From positions 8,634,775-8,698,774 of the forward strand of contig NC_090716.1 of NCBI RefSeq assembly GCF_040954835.1: a stretch of 64,000 nucleotides of DNA. Direction: 5' to 3'. Positions within the stretch are counted from its first letter, which is position 1; every line of letters begins with the position of its first letter. The notes beneath the pieces were generated by a model. The model made no database searches, had not been told where the DNA came from, and saw nothing but the letters and a program-made list of their open reading frames with translations. Made by a program: the position numbers and the translations under genes. This document shows, one piece after another, positions 35,401 to 50,600 of the stretch. Origin of the DNA: Lepisosteus oculatus. Lineage: Eukaryota; Chordata; Actinopteri; Semionotiformes; Lepisosteidae.

Positions 35401-38337
35401 AGAGGTGGGGCCGATAAAGGAACTTAGAGATTGTGGTAGCCTGTCGCTTTGTGATGCCACACCTATTTAGTTCAGTGAGCAAACAAAGGATATGCTCAGG
35501 AGCTCAAGAAGCGCTGATTAATATTTAAATTAATTAATTATTGAAATTAATCTTTCTCCTCTTGCAATATTCATCTGTGGTCTGATTATTTTTCTGCACC
35601 GTTATTCAGTTGATTCTGTTTCCTCAAGCGGCTGCATTGTCCATAGGTCTTTTTATGATTTTTCTGCCCTTTTCAGCATACAGAAAGGTCTGAGGTATTG
35701 TTGGGAATATCTGAGTGAAATAAAACCAATTGCAGTTTTTTGCACTTGTTCAAAAATCCTATATATGTAGTGTAATACTACTTTGACATTATGCACTTCT
35801 ACTGTTGACTCATTTCTGGGTTTATAGTAGCTGTTGGTTTAATGTGTTTTGAGTTCCCTAAAGTGATACTTCTGCAATCACAACAAAACATGAAAAGTGA
35901 GCTGAACACAGATCCATCTCTCGACAAGGAGCTGTCGGTGGTTTAGTATCTATTTCTCTTCAGGTGGTGAGGTTGCAAAGAAAAAGAAGACTGTTTTATT
36001 CTTTTCCCCTAATAACACTTGTTTCTGAGCTAAAAACATAATCTTACAGCATTCCAACATGATGGGTTTGGTTTCTACTAATAGTGCTGATTGTTTCTTA
36101 GATATGCTGTCAGGCTCTTCCTGTAAAAATCTTGAAATTCCCAGTGCTCAAATGTTGTGTTTATATATAGCAGTGAAAACCAAAGTTATTTTTTTCAGTG
36201 TCCTAAGTGTATTTATTTTTTGACAAAATTACATTTGTTTTTTTCCTGCTTCCATGTTAAATACGTTTTACATCACTAGTCACCTAACTCATTTATGCTG
36301 TTGCTTTTTTGTTTTCCTTTCAACATAAACTGCTCACTGTCAGTCCCTTGTCCAGAGATCTTTTCACATAAATTTCTGGTATCAATCTGTCAGTGGTTGC
36401 TGTTTGATGGAAGATGAGAAGATACGAAACACTGCCAAGCTCAATTAGAGATGAGTGAACTGATATCTCTAAAGGCCTATAAATGTGAGTTCTGTTTATG
36501 TACATCTAGGAAAGCAAGTTAAGCAAGCCAGTCCAGCTTTCACACTTGTTCATATTGCATGCATCTGTACATCCATAATGAATGATTCGAATATCCAAGA
36601 GCTCCTGTTTCAGATCTCATGGAAACAATATTCCCAATTTAGAATGCTCATATGGGTTTTAGTGGAAAGACTGAGCACAGAGAAGTCGACTTTAATACCT
36701 TCAGGCATTCTGTATCTTGTTAATCTTCATCCAAATAGTGGTGATTTCAGAAGAATAAATTGGTATTATAAATATATTACATTTGACAAAAATATATGGT
36801 CTTCTAGACTAGGTACAAGTTTAGTTAATTTAGCGTAGAGATAAAAATAGCTTGTTTAAGGATTGTGCGAAGGGTTGTGTTTTAATGTATGATATTAATA
36901 TAAACATGGATTTTAATTAATATTTCCAGGGGTAGCGGAATGTTCTCATTAGATTGTGGAAACTAGCATGGTTCTAGAGAAATGCATTTTTGGAATGAAT
37001 TTTGAGGATTAAGCTCTGCAGTCAAATCCACAAGACAAACATTTTATTTTGTTTCTGCTTTTCTTGCCCAAATAAGACAGTTTGCATTGTTGCTCAGTCA
37101 GGTGAATGCAGGTAATTAGTTCTGAAGCACAAAACAGGCAGCACTTTGAGGCATCAGTCAGAAATGATTGCGCTCTAGGTTTGTCTCTGTCAGGGACAGG
37201 ACAATGAAACAATTACAGACATGGAGCCAGTCCAAGGGGTTCTTTCTTTATAAAACAGACATCAAGTAAGCTTTTAATTTAAACCATCCTATTGCAGAGA
37301 AAGATTAAGAGATATCCTTTTTAACAACAGCTTGGTTTATATGCTGAATGTTTGTTTGCCTTGAAAGTGAAGAGTGACTCACTGTGTGTTCTTCAGAATG
37401 AAACAGTATTTTATTATACATTACATTACAGAGAATGTGTAAAATCCACCACTAGAGATTTGTGCTAGTAGATTATTATTATTATTAAAATATATTACTA
37501 TAAAAATAATATTTAATATAAAATTATACATTTATTTCTGATAAAGAATGGATACAAAAAAATTAATGTGGCTTTATGTGTTAATGGTGGCCTTTTAACT
37601 TAATACTTAATAAAGTGTTTTTGAAAATGTTTGCATTTAACAAATGAATGATCGGGGTAGAGGGTTCAGGTGTGGGAATAAGAATAAAGATGTTGCTCTT
37701 GAATTTAACTTTGAACGTGGTATTTTTTACATTTCTGAAAGGTTTTGTCTGCTGTTTATGCACATGGCTGTGCTCTCCACAGTATCATTTCCCTGTTATG
37801 CAGTGCATGTCTTCAAATCCAAAGAATGTGATTCACTCTTGAAACATATGTAGCTAGGAGTCTATTTTGAGGCCTTGCTAAAAAGCATGCCAATGAGTTT
37901 GAAAATGCGCAGTCATGTACAGAACATTGAAATCCAGTAACCTCCTCTCAGCTATTGCATCTCTAAGCGTTTTGATTAAAGAATAAGTACTGAGCATTAG
38001 GATTTTAATCATTTCTTCAAGGTACAAGACATTTTTCCAACGTTGAAGTCATCAGCATTAGTTTTTGATTAAGGATAATGACTACTACAGAGTAGTATTT
38101 AATCTTATTCATGATGAAAACTTGACAGACCAATTGACTTGAAGTGATTATGGGCTTGCCGTCTCTGATGGGGATTAATATGAAGAAGTCATCTGAACTA
38201 CTCTCTATACAAAACAATCAGTATAATCATTTCATCCCAGTTTTTTTATGTTTAGCTTTATTAGCCATCTGTTAAGAATTTCATGATAATATTCTCGCAG
38301 TGATGACATCAGACTCAGTGAGCTTTCTTTTAACCAG
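26417..38337 (+). other. MICAL2 first intron (about 12 kb), no gene seen
   Basis: This long AT-rich stretch lies between the candidate first exon and the ATG exon. ORFs such as 34135-34500 and 36485-36838 have no start context, domain or splice logic. An (ATT)n-rich patch lies at 37475-37535. No tRNA, microRNA hairpin or transposase was recognised. The interval 31800-32050 is less AT-rich than its surroundings and may be regulatory. Confidence 0.5.
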
Positions 38338-38435
38338 TTTAGGGAGAAAATGCTTGAAGACGTCCAGCAGTCCATGTAGCTGCTGAACAGCTGGAGAGAG
38401 GGCGAACCTTTGTTGCCGAGTGATCTGGGGAAAAC
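38338..38435 (+). promoter_or_regulatory. MICAL2 5' UTR portion with an upstream ORF
   Basis: Acceptor CTTTCTTTTAACCAG (ending 38337) begins the exon, and the main ATG is at 38436. A 10-codon ORF (ATG 38350 to TAG 38379, peptide MLEDVQQSM) ends 56 bases before the main start, so reinitiation or leaky scanning would be needed. Confidence 0.5.
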
Positions 38436-38699
38436 ATGGGTGAAAACGATGATGAGAAGAACACCCAGGCTGGCCAGCTGTTTGAGAACTTTGTCCAGGC
38501 CTCCACAGGCAAAGGCACCATCCAGGCCTTTAACATCCTCTGCCGCCAACTTGAACTTGATCCTCTGGACTTTAAAAGCTTCTATGCGAAACTCAAGTCG
38601 AAAGTTACCACCTGGAAGGCCAAAGCCCTGTGGAATAAACTTGACAAGAGAGCAAGTCATAAAGAATACAAAAAAGGAAATGCCTGTACAGGTACAAAG
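38436..38699 (+). CDS. mical2: MICAL2 coding exon 1 (start codon, residues 1-88)
   Basis: It encodes [20 protein letters not shown], then [14 protein letters not shown] and [15 protein letters not shown], the helical N-terminal part of the MICAL monooxygenase domain. It ends in phase 0 at donor GTAAGT. Confidence 0.95.
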
Positions 38700-41600
38700 G
38701 TAAGTAATCTATTATCTTCTTGAATATTTAACTCACGATAATAAAATTCTTTCTCTTAGGCTTTTTGTTTTTCAAAATGCCTCTTCGCTTGTGGGCATTG
38801 TGACTTGCAGTACAGGAAGGATCATAGTCACAGTAACTGTGATGGGGGTGTGTCAATACCAGCATAGCAACACCACTCTGTAGCCTGACTGTGTCAAATC
38901 TCCAAAGCTAGACTTGGTTGGTCTGTTTAATTTTGGGATGGAGGACCTCTTTTTTGGTTTAAACCCATGGATTCTGATCTAAATGGAGTTGGACCAGCAG
39001 ATGGTACTCTGCCCTTCAAACCAATTCTCCAGTATGGTAACCACAGACATTGCTTTGTAGAGGGTGCCATCCTATGCATGGAGCATTCATTTGGATCTTC
39101 CAAGTTATATAGCTAATGCTGCATAATGGCAACCATGCTTCACCCAGACGTGGATGAAGTGTGTCCCCTCTTATATGAGATAAACACAAGATGGGTTCCT
39201 TTGGGATGAAGTATTAGTAATTATTGTATTATAATATTAGTATTAGTAATATTGGCAGCAGCAATTTGTTCCAATGGCATAAAGGCATGTGGCTGGAAAA
39301 GGTTCCAGGGGACTAATGTTGTACTCATTTTGTCAAGTCTTAATTTTGTGGCTTAATTTATTTTAAAGTTAACGTTTCCTTTGTTAGTTAATGATTGGCC
39401 TCTAAATATTGGATTAATATTATTCCACTCGAGTCATAAGATGCTTTAACCTCTAGCAGGACTTGAAGTTTAAAGTGTTTGACTCCACAGGGTTTTGTCG
39501 TTGTCGAATTCACAGCCCTCGTGCGTCGATCTCATTGGCAGTGTTTGTCTTTGAATGTAAATTCAGGTAAATGACTTGCTCATGCATTCAAATAGCTGAC
39601 TGGAAAATCTATACCTTGCCTGCTGAGTTTGGGTATTTAAAAACAGTAGGTAAATTCAGCTCGACAACTTTTTTTTTTCCCCATAAGGTCATCTTTTGCA
39701 GATTTTGTTTGAATAAGGATGCCATCACTCTTAAGGACTCCCACTTGGTTTGCAGTTTCCTACGTAAAAAAAAATTCTAGCGTTAAAGAGGTTATGGATT
39801 AAATGGTCAAAGGCTGGATAGGAATTAATGGCAGTCCTGCCAAGGGTGTCTTAAGAGACACGTTGCGCGGTGTGTGGTATAAAGGATGCAGCACTTGTGA
39901 TGTTTTGCTGAAATTGCAGGCTGAAGGTAACAGAAGAGCTCCTGGGTCATATTCCTATTTTCTACCCTAGTTATTGCTGGTTTGCCAGAATAATCAAGAT
40001 GCTCTTTCAGTGACATACTGATGAATCACATTTATAGTTCAGACAAATGTTCAAGAGGAAGGTTGCCTTCATGCAGCTGGAGTCATTTTGCTGATACCAT
40101 TAGTCACAGGTAATTTTGCAATCTCAAGAAGATATAGAGTTATAGGCAGAAGATTACATTTGCAAAGCAAGAGGTAGCCAAGCCTTCATAATGTTCGTCA
40201 TAAGAGCTCTTACTCTTATGACATCAATGTAACATGATCCTTGTGATCATGCTTTTTCCTTTCACAAAGAAATGTTGCTAAAGCTCAGATCTAAATGTAT
40301 CATTAAAACGGTAATAAAAATCACTCTAAAAAGAGAAATACAAGGCAGTCTTTACTGGTCTAAGTATATTTATTGTTGTGCATTATAAAAATATCTGTTC
40401 AACGTTTTTCATGTGAATCATGCAAACAATAATTACTTTAGTTATTGAAAGACTTCTTATTTTGATTTTTTTATGTCTAATTTTCTTTCTGTTGGTGCTT
40501 CATATTTTAGAGTATGTTAAAATATGTTCATAACACATAATATACATAATCATCAAATTCTCTACGGGATAAGTAAAGTATTATCTATCTATCTAATAAA
40601 TGGGTCAGAATTCTTAGTGCCTATTTAATTTGATGCAATTCTTGTGTTTTTATTTGTTGTTGTAATGCCTTTTCTGTCAGACTTGTCAGTAAACGTTTTT
40701 AACATTCCGTAAGTCTTAACATGTTTTTAAAAGATAGCAAAATAAGGAATTAAATGTATTTTTTATGCAAACACAATTACAGTAATTGTAATAAATATTA
40801 GGTTCCATCTAAAAGGTTTTTGTCATTTCATAGAATTCACAAATATATTATGAATTTATATTTGTGATTGAGTGTTCATTTTAATTATTCAATAAAATGT
40901 TATGCTAGGTTAATAAAAAGTACAGATTTTGCTTTATTTAGAATGGTGTGATGCCATGCTGCAAATTGTTAATAATGATCTAGAATAAATATTACTTCAT
41001 TACAATTACTTTGTTATTCACAAGTAATTCACTAATGGTTCCTGTCAGTTATTTTAGTTGAACTATTTCCTTAATAAATGGTATACAATACCATATATAC
41101 TTGTTGAACATCCCTGGCTGGATTCGAATCTTTCCATGTTGACCTATTGATCTAACAGAAACTGAAAGCACAGAAAAGGCTGGCAAGTGGCCAAGTTTTT
41201 GTAAAAAAAATGGTATGATTGCTCTTTTAAATTATTTTACCATTTATGTAAAAATCTTCAGACTTAGTTTACATTCTGTTTAAATGACCTCAGGATCTCG
41301 AATGAGGAAAAGGGTGGATTTAGATGGACAGAGATGCAGTTAAATGGATATACATGTTTAGTGTGGTGCTGACATACGCTGCCAGTCCAGGAGAAAGTAT
41401 TTGGACTTGGTGCTGACTCAGAATTGAACTTGGATCTGTGACTAAAGATTCTGCTTTGCTTGTTGGAGCAAAGGACAGATGTTTTAAAAGTTGTCTTCCA
41501 AGCTCTTTGATATTTACCTGGTGTTTTGTACTAGCCACTTACAGACAGATCATATAGGAGAAGGATATACAGTATAAAGAAAAGGGAGATAATAATTTTG

Positions 41601-44600
41601 AGTACATTTTAAGAAAATTAGTTATTCTACAAGGGGCCAAACTAGCATATGGTTTAATTGTACCATAGGTTTACTGATGTGAAAGGATGTTTTATGTTTT
41701 TTGCGAGTTATATGTTTACATTAAAAATAGACTATGGCTTCTAAAAAATGTACAGGCTCAGACTATTGGCGTAACGCCATAATTTAATTTCCTCTCTCTG
41801 GATGTATGCTTGACCCTGCATACCACATCTGAGTAGCTCAGAAATATATAAGTAAATGTCTGTTGTAAAGTATTAATAATTAAAATGTTTTTAGTTTCTG
41901 GTAATAAAAGCACATCAAAGAAGCTGCAATCTTGTGAGCTAAGACTCAATGTTCTAAAATTCATGGAGATTTAATTTCTATTATATATTCTGCAATTTAT
42001 GGTATGTACTTGCAAACTGAATAAGTTTCTCTGTCATTATCTCATATTGTTATATTTTTTTATTTTTAATGTAGCATTCCTGTGTAAGAAAATATAATCT
42101 TTTGAAAATTATTTTATTTTCCACATATTTCAGCATGGCATTTTCTGAAATCATTAGCATAAGTTTGCGTTAAGGATCTTTGCTCTCCATTACTTTTATC
42201 GCTGTGTATTTATGAATACACACGGAATCCTAGAAGTCCTACATTTAAGTCTGGGAATAGCATGTTATCATTCACTTTTATAATTGGCAGTTGCTGACCG
42301 AAGTAATGTATATTGACAAGCAGACCTATATGTTTTCAGGATAATTATATTGACCAACAGAGGCAGACTTTAACTCTGTGTTCTAATTAGCCTCAGTATT
42401 TGTCTATAGGAAAAGAAGACGTGGCAGAAATTCAGTACATCCTGCCTAGTATAAAGTCTTAGAACTAGTGTCAAAGAACTCTTTCCCTTCTTTTCTTTTC
42501 ACTTGCAGTTCAGCCTTTCTTTTTTAATGAATTTTGTGCTCTAGTAGAGTGCTCTAGTGTGCTCTAGGAGCTCTTTTGCTTAATAGAGTACCGATGCGTC
42601 CTTGTCCACCTCACTGCTCTTCATAACAAGAAGTGTCCCTTGGAGTTCTTTTTAGAAATTAATTAAGAATGTAGTTGCATACATTAAAATGGATCAAAAG
42701 CTATGTTTTCCATCGATTTAATTATGTGGAACATTCAAAGAGTGCAAAAAGAAATTGTTTTGATGTGCACATTTAAATAATTATCACAGACTCCCCCACC
42801 ACCACCAAATTCAAAACAAAAATAACTGCTAAAGATATTGCAATGCCTTAACCTACTCAATGATGCCTCTTTGTTGTGAAGAATCAAAATGTGAATCCTT
42901 CACATTCAAGTAATCTTCGTATTTGCTTTTAATTCCATTCCATCCATTAAAGCTTTAGCAATTTTAAAGTGGAATGATTTAAATAGTCCACTGTTATTTG
43001 CCAGGACATTGTCCTACTGTGTACATAAAGAGGCTGGTGTATCCGAAGGCCTGTAGCTGTGACCCTTCTTGCAGTGGCTGTGAAATGATCGTAGCTGAAG
43101 GACTTTGACAGTTCTGGTGTCGTGATTGATGGAGGTAGTGGGCCTGTTTCCTGAGCAGCCAGGCTGGCAGCTATCCTACCCATAGGAAGGAAGTGGAAGT
43201 GATCTTACTCATTATGTGACTAAACCTGCATCATCCACAGATCGCGCACATGTCCTGTACTGAGGCTTTTATGAAGAAAGAATGAACAAAAGGCAAAAAT
43301 GTACTACAGCTTTACTGCTAGTTATACTGTAGATTGCTTATTTAGTCTTTTTTTATTTTGAACAGCTACATAAGAACAAAAACATAAAATAATAATCTGA
43401 AAATGTCATAACTATACCCATCACCAACACTTAGAAATGATGAGGTTGATAATTGTCTGTTTTATTAAAGATAAAAAAACCCTCCCAGATAAGTGCTGAA
43501 GTAAATATTTCCTGATATGTAAGGAATCAATGCTCTTATGATAGTAGACTATAAAGAAAGAAGCTACAAACACTTTTAAATTAATTCATCCTATCCTGTA
43601 AAGTTAAGTGCAACTTTTAAGAGTTTATCAGCTTGTTAATTTTATTAATACAGTGTCAGTGATTGCTTGTAATTAATGTAAGTTCAATAGTAATCTAGAT
43701 CTGTCTAGAATTATAAAACATTATAAAACATAGTATGTTCAGCAGTTTTTTGCCTACATTCATTGCTTTAAAATAGAAGCAAATGTTAAATGTTTTCCTG
43801 TGCTCCGATTTCACACCTCGCCAGATAAGGAGGAGGAATGTTTTCATAACCTCACGGAAAACGCTGTTGATTGTTTTTGGAATAAGGACTGGCTACAAAA
43901 AGAAATGCAGGACACAGCGGAGTGATTGAAAGGGCTTGAGCGAGACCTGACAAAACGCAGCCATAGCCAGGAGAAGTACCTGAGGAACTGATGCAGTCGA
44001 ATGTGGTTCAGTTTTGCACGACGATTTGTTGTTTTGCTGTCCTTGGCTGACCTGTCCTCAAATTAAAAAAAAAAAAAGAGACTGACTAAAGCATTACTTT
44101 ACTTTATTGCCAGCACAACTGTACCAAGCCTTTTAAGGTCTGCCTTCTCTACCCACTGGAGGCAGCTCTGTAAACAGCAATGAAGAAACAGTCTGAAATG
44201 CTCTTACTCACACGTACTATACCTTAGTGACAGAGGGCTTCCGTAAGTCTAAACAAACATCATGAGAAGAGCCTTGGCTGTAGCCTGGGAAACTGTTTTT
44301 GAGGCACTTTTGTTCTAGTTCAGAAAATATGATGTATCAAGGATATTTTCAAAATGGTCTGCAAGATCCCCAGCACCCATGAGTACCCTTTCATTATCTT
44401 CTGACACACATTGTGACAGGAAGTGTGACCCAGTGCAGTCACTGGTTGCTCCAGTTCTTAACTCCAGTTGGTTGACCCCTTGAAGAAGAAAGTCATCATG
44501 GAACAAACAAGGAGGGGAAAAATGTTATCGTCTTTCTATAACAAATAGGGAGTAGTTTATATATACTGTATTTCTTTGCGTGATGTGTATGTTTATAAAA

Positions 44601-47600
44601 GGTACGCAGATAGTCATCAATAATTATCTGAAATATGTTAAGCTTTTAATGTTAAGTCTGTGCCAAATAAAAAAAAAACTTAACAGATTTAAAAAGCAAG
44701 ACATTTTCTTCTTGATTGTCCTTAAATGGTTATATACATGTTGTACACAATAAATTAACAAGTTGTGTGCTTCATTCTAAATTTAATAAGTGATGTTAAT
44801 ATCAGGAAGTCTCTGTTTTACATAAACAATCATATCGAATTAGAGGCCTGTGCTTTTTGTGGAATTATTGCGCATTACGTCTTTAAAATAATTAATTTCA
44901 CAGTTGCCCAGTTCTGACTACTTGAGCTAAACAGAAAACAGTGCATTCAGGAGAGCATTGGGTGTTGCAAAAGGTGTTGAAGTCCTTAAAAACTGAATTT
45001 GGATCTTTAAAGAACAAAAAAACTTGCAAAAACCCTCAGTTTGCCAAAGTGTGTGAGCACATTGCATCAGTCTTCACTGGGCTTGGGATCCTTAATCACC
45101 CCAGAAACTGAGCCCAAGCCAGTCAAGCCCGTAAGATATGGTGACAGACCACCTACCCTCTTACCCCCCTCCACTGGTGTCCAACTGGTGCCATGTTAGC
45201 CCTCGATTCCCCCCTAGCCCCCCCACAAGTTTCTACTCACAGACACATTTTCCTTGGCACCATTACTTTAAGAACATTGCTTTAGCTGCTATTTCTTCTT
45301 GTTTGGGGGTTCTGCCTGGAATCTGTCCTTATTCATTCAGTCACTGCAAACTGAGCATGTCACAGCATTGATATTCAGTCCACCAAGCTCAATTACATTC
45401 TCTTTATTCTTATTACTCTCCACCCTTTCCTCGGTCTGGCAGTCCTCCAGCTCACAAACAAACATCAGCAAGTTCTCAGTCGCTACGATTTCTTACTCTG
45501 CTTCCATCTCGGTGCAGATAACCTCAGGATACTCTTTCCTGGTTGGCACATCTTCTACAGCCCATCGCAGAATTCCAAAAATAAGTGATCTTAATTTTAT
45601 TTGCTGACATTTGTTTGCTGACTTGTTTAATCCCCGTCAGTGTTTCTCATTCACTCCACACAATGGCACACATTCTTCAATCAGTGTTTCCCTGAATCCT
45701 TGCATTTCCCAACCAAGTCAATCAAACTTAAAGTCATGCACCCATAGCTCTGTCAATCAAGAAAGGCTTCCTTTTTGGGGGGCAAAGTCAAGGTTGTGCT
45801 ATAAGATTGAGGCTGTCATTTCCTCAACCAGCAAAGTTAATGCCAAACATTAAAATGTTTAGTTCATTATCCCTTTAAATTTTGTCTTGTCACGTTGATT
45901 AGAATTTGACCAAACTACTTAAATACTGCCAGATTGTAAAAACAATACATTTAACTCCTAGAATAATGTGTGGTAATATTTAAGCACCTTACCTTTTCAG
46001 CACATCACAAGTTGTTTCCTAATAGAATGTGAATCATACTTTTTATGCATTCAATGCTTAAACCTTTAGACCCTTATACTGTGTAACCTTTATAACAATG
46101 ACTTGAACAGCAGTATAATAGATCTCAAACAGCTATTCACCATCTGAACAGTACTGTTACAAAGTGACTCAAGCGTACTTAGCTGATGAGATAATGCTTT
46201 TGAAAACCTTGTTAATAACACCACCAACCTCTCAGTCAGCATCCTTCAGGATGAGGTCATACCCAGCTAATACATTTTCAGACTGACCTGTAAACTGAGA
46301 AAGTGAATCAAAGCATATTTTAGTGACATAGATGTCAAAATGCCTTGATCTTGCAGTGCTGTAATTATTGGTTAAGATTATGATGTAATCACATGTTTTG
46401 TCATTTAGCATGAAACATTATGCACAAAGAGAGAGTTTGTAACAATTAAGGACTTTTAACATCGTAATCTTGAGATGAAGAATTCTGCATATCTGTCTCG
46501 TAGATTCGCTGAATGCTACATATTGTTCTTCTTTGCTTAAATGATTCTGTAACGTCGTGCAATTACAGAATGTATTTCTTTGTTTAATCAGTTATTTTTT
46601 GGAATATACTAATAAAAACTAAATGTACATATTGCCAACATGTTTTTTTAGGTTAGATCCTTAGGCTACAGTGGATAGAATAATAGGAACAAGTTACTTA
46701 TGAAGAAAAGCAGACGTGTTGTGGCACTATCCATTCTGTCCCTAACAAATTAGATGTGACACGATGGAATTGTTCACTGTCATTCACAAAATTATTAGTA
46801 CTTAATGATAAATAGCACAATAAATCTTTAACATTATGGATTCAGGGTTGTTTATTGCATATGTATTTTGAAAGAAATGTATTTTTTTGTTTTCATTTCA
46901 GCAGCTTTGACCCCAATTATTTTATGTGAATTTCATTGTAACACTGTTTGCTTTCCTTGCAGAAGGTTCTGCATTTTTTTTTACACCGCCCTAATATAGA
47001 AAGATTGTCAAATTCATGGTGACCATTTTTAATTTGTTTTTCCATTTTATGAACTGGTGTTTCGGGGCTGCTGTAACAATTGCTTACCACAAAGTTTTCT
47101 CATTTTGCTTCCTGCAGTGTCTCATTATTGGAGGGGGACCCTGTGGTCTAAGGACAGCTATAGAGCTGGCCTTACTCGGGGCTAAAGTGGTGGTGATAGA
47201 GAAGAGAGACACCTTCTCTAGAAACAATGTGCTTCACCTCTGGCCTTACACCATCCATGACCTGCGAGGACTGGGTGCTAAGAAGTTCTATGGGAAGTTC
47301 TGTGCGGGAGCCATAGACCATATCAGTAAGTGGGACAGCGGGTGGAATTTCTTTTTTCTTTTCCTTGCTCTTACACTGTTATTATCTCTAGCTGATCCTT
47401 CATTTAGACTGAAGAAGAGATGTGTTTTTGTGGGGGAAAAATCTCTTCCACTGAAGAGCGGACATTGCTTAAATGTGAGAATTGTAAATTGTTAAACATA
47501 CAATTCTCAACATGCAGTTATATATTTTTTGTTGGTAAAATGGTATTTCACTCTGATATCTATATTCATGTAATATTGCACTCACAAAAAGATATATTGC

Positions 47601-50600
47601 TTGGCAGTATTTTAAAACTGAGCGCAGTTCAATGAAGTCAGTAATCTTGGAAAAGAGCTGCAGAATGAGTTATGTGCCAGATGGTTTAACTCCTAACGGT
47701 GTTATAGATAAGCTCTATGAAGAAATGTCAGTGAAAGTCTAAAATAAATGTTTATAGTAAAACCTACTGTTTAACACATGAAAATTTGCTGTTAAACCTG
47801 TTGCTGGCCACAAAATCAATTTAATTACATATAGTTATTACAGTTATGACCATATGCAATCAGAATTTTCTGTGAAAGGTCTGTTTTGACTATTCATTGG
47901 TATCATCTCTTCTATCAAAGCTGTGAATAATACATGTCGGGGTAAGGCTTTTCATGTAGGAGAAGCCGAGAATCAAAGCAGATCTGTCTGTCCTTCTATT
48001 GGAAATATTTCCCTGAGACCTGTCAAGTCTAAAGGCCACGTGCTTGTATGTGTACTCTTAGAAAACATAAAACAAGTATTAGTTTTGTTATTCTTTTCTG
48101 TTTTGCCATTGAAGCCTTGAATCAGAAAAAAAGGTTGACTGATTCATTATATGAAATATTGTTAAAACATATTTTGTCTTAAATCTTCTGCATTTCATTA
48201 AAATTGTTCATCACATCCATTGAAATGTAAATGTTATAGTGAATCTACTCAAAGTACAGAGCATCAATGTTAATGTCTGCAACTGCACATATGTTGTATG
48301 TATAAGCAATAATCATGCCATGTATATATACAGTAAGTGCTAAACATTAGTATCTGAAATGTCATTGCACAGGTATTAGACAGCTTCAGCTCATGCTGCT
48401 TAAAGTAGCCTTGCTTCTGGCAGTGGAGATCCATGTGAATGTGGAGTTTGTGAAGCTCTTGGAACCTCCTGAAGAACAGGAAAATGAAGGTAAGCATCTC
48501 TTTTTAACTGCTGTTTTAGTGACACTGTAAGTGGACAGTCAAGTATTTACAGTTCACACTGCATCAACACTAGCCTTTTCTCTTTTAGTGATTTTCATCT
48601 GGGTGAAGTTCATGAATTCAATGCTCACAGTCTAAATAGAAAAAACTAAAATATAACCGCAGCATCGTTTTTAGGATACAGAGAGAACATGAACAGCTGA
48701 TATATCACTTTGGGTGGAGGGGGAAGTCAGAAATAAGCAGGCAAGCAGCTGCAGGTGGGTCACTCACCTGGTCTGAGGTCTTTGAGGTCTTTCTTACGTG
48801 GGATCAGATCCAGGCTAGGATCAACGCTCATCAACGCAGCTTAGCATCTCTGTGGCCCAAAATTATTATTAGCACAGATTAGAAAACCAGAGTTTTTCAT
48901 TAAGGCGCTATCTGACGACAGATGGGAACAGAAGTTAAATTAACCTCTCTGTCTCAGAAACACCTGGTCAGTCTTTACCTGGACTGTTTCCAGGGGTGTC
49001 TTTAGCCATTCAAGGGAGAACAGCACATAACGAGTAGTTCTGCACTTACTGTTTGCATATGCTGTTTAATGCATTCTGTTGTCTGTTGTTTTTTTTAGTT
49101 CAGAAGAGCATTTCCAATAGTTGTTAAGTTCGCAACCATCTTTATCAGTGATTTTCTGCTGGAGAATAAGGCCGCCTGGGCACTCTTTTTCTGTGTGTTT
49201 TCATCATGTTTTCTTCACCTCTATGCTCTATTTATTCCATTCAGTGCAAGGGGGCTGTATAAAGAATAATGGTGTTGGCTCTGCTGTTCATTTTGTGTAC
49301 TGCCTCATGTCACTGAAGCATTAAGTCCAGCAAGTCAAAGCTACAAGCTGCAGAACTATGAGCCTCCACACATATAAATACATCCCGGACAACCAGGATA
49401 AACAGTATTGCCTCGCTAATAAGAATGGCCTAGTCTACTTAAGTGAAAAGCTCGGTGAAATTCCGCAGTAAAGAAAATCAATTACCATTTGTGAAATAAT
49501 TGTTACATGCTTAGTTCCAAATTATTAGTTCCGAATTACTGATGTCATTCCTTGGCTGTGTAACAGATTTTCTTTCCCCGAAGTGGGTGGCTTTGTTTTA
49601 AAATCAGAATTAATTTGGGGATGAACAAGGTGGGGTAACTTCATAAGTCTTTTATTTACAAACTAATCCAGAGGGATTTTTTCCATAGCCCTGCATTTCC
49701 TCAAAGGCCCAGACACCAAGAATGTAACTGCACGTGTCAATATACACACATAATCTGGCACTGAGGATGCATAGAGCGAAGTTTTACTGTTAAACTTCTT
49801 CTTTGTAGGATCTTTTTTTCCAATTGGATTTGTTTATTAGATTCTGGACTGCAGTTCTCTAGGCTTCCTCTGTGTAACTGGCCAGCATGCGCGTCAGATG
49901 GGAGATAAAAATAGTGTTTCCGAAATGAAGTGACATACATTTTCCTTTATGCCACTGATGCTGCGTGCTTTCCCTTCGGGACAATGCATTCAACATAGAC
50001 TGCTTTTCAGTAACATTGCATTTCCATTCTCCGCAAACTCAGCTGTTCAGCACACCCTTATTAGAATGCCTTTTTTAGAAAAGTTCATTTATCAGCTTAG
50101 TCTCTTTTTAGTTTTAATCAAGAAGAAAAACTTAGACTATTACCCCGGAGTGTAATGGAAAACTGTAGCTGAACAGAAACTGGGGCTGCATTCAGTAAGG
50201 TAATTGCTTTGTTTGACAATAGTGATTCAGCCTTTAGAAGAATCTAGTGATTCTCCAATTGTGTTGACAAGTGACACCAGCTTTTCTGACACATGTGAGT
50301 TTTGGGCATACACTCATTACATGCCAGATATGAAGACATAACTGTTCCTGACATGTCAAGTACTGAGAAGTGTCATGATTGTTTTTAAAAAAAAGTCCAA
50401 TAGGAACTACTTTGTGACTTTGTGATCATGTACTGTACTAGGGAGATATGTTCATTTTGTTGGTCCTGATAAAGCTGTTTCAGACATTAATTGCCAAGGT
50501 TTCTGGGAGTTTTTCGACAAGGTTAACATGTGGTTCCTCCGTCTGCCTCTCAGGCCCCGGATGGAGGGCAGAGATCCGACCAGCCGATCACCCTGTGGCG

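Noticed and set aside
36485..36838. 117-codon plus-strand ORF in MICAL2 intron 1
   Set aside because: Composition is typical of translated AT-rich noncoding DNA; no domain, promoter or splice context.
38232..38660. 142-codon minus-strand ORF
   Set aside because: It is the antisense shadow of the MICAL2 start exon, which is clearly coding on the plus strand.
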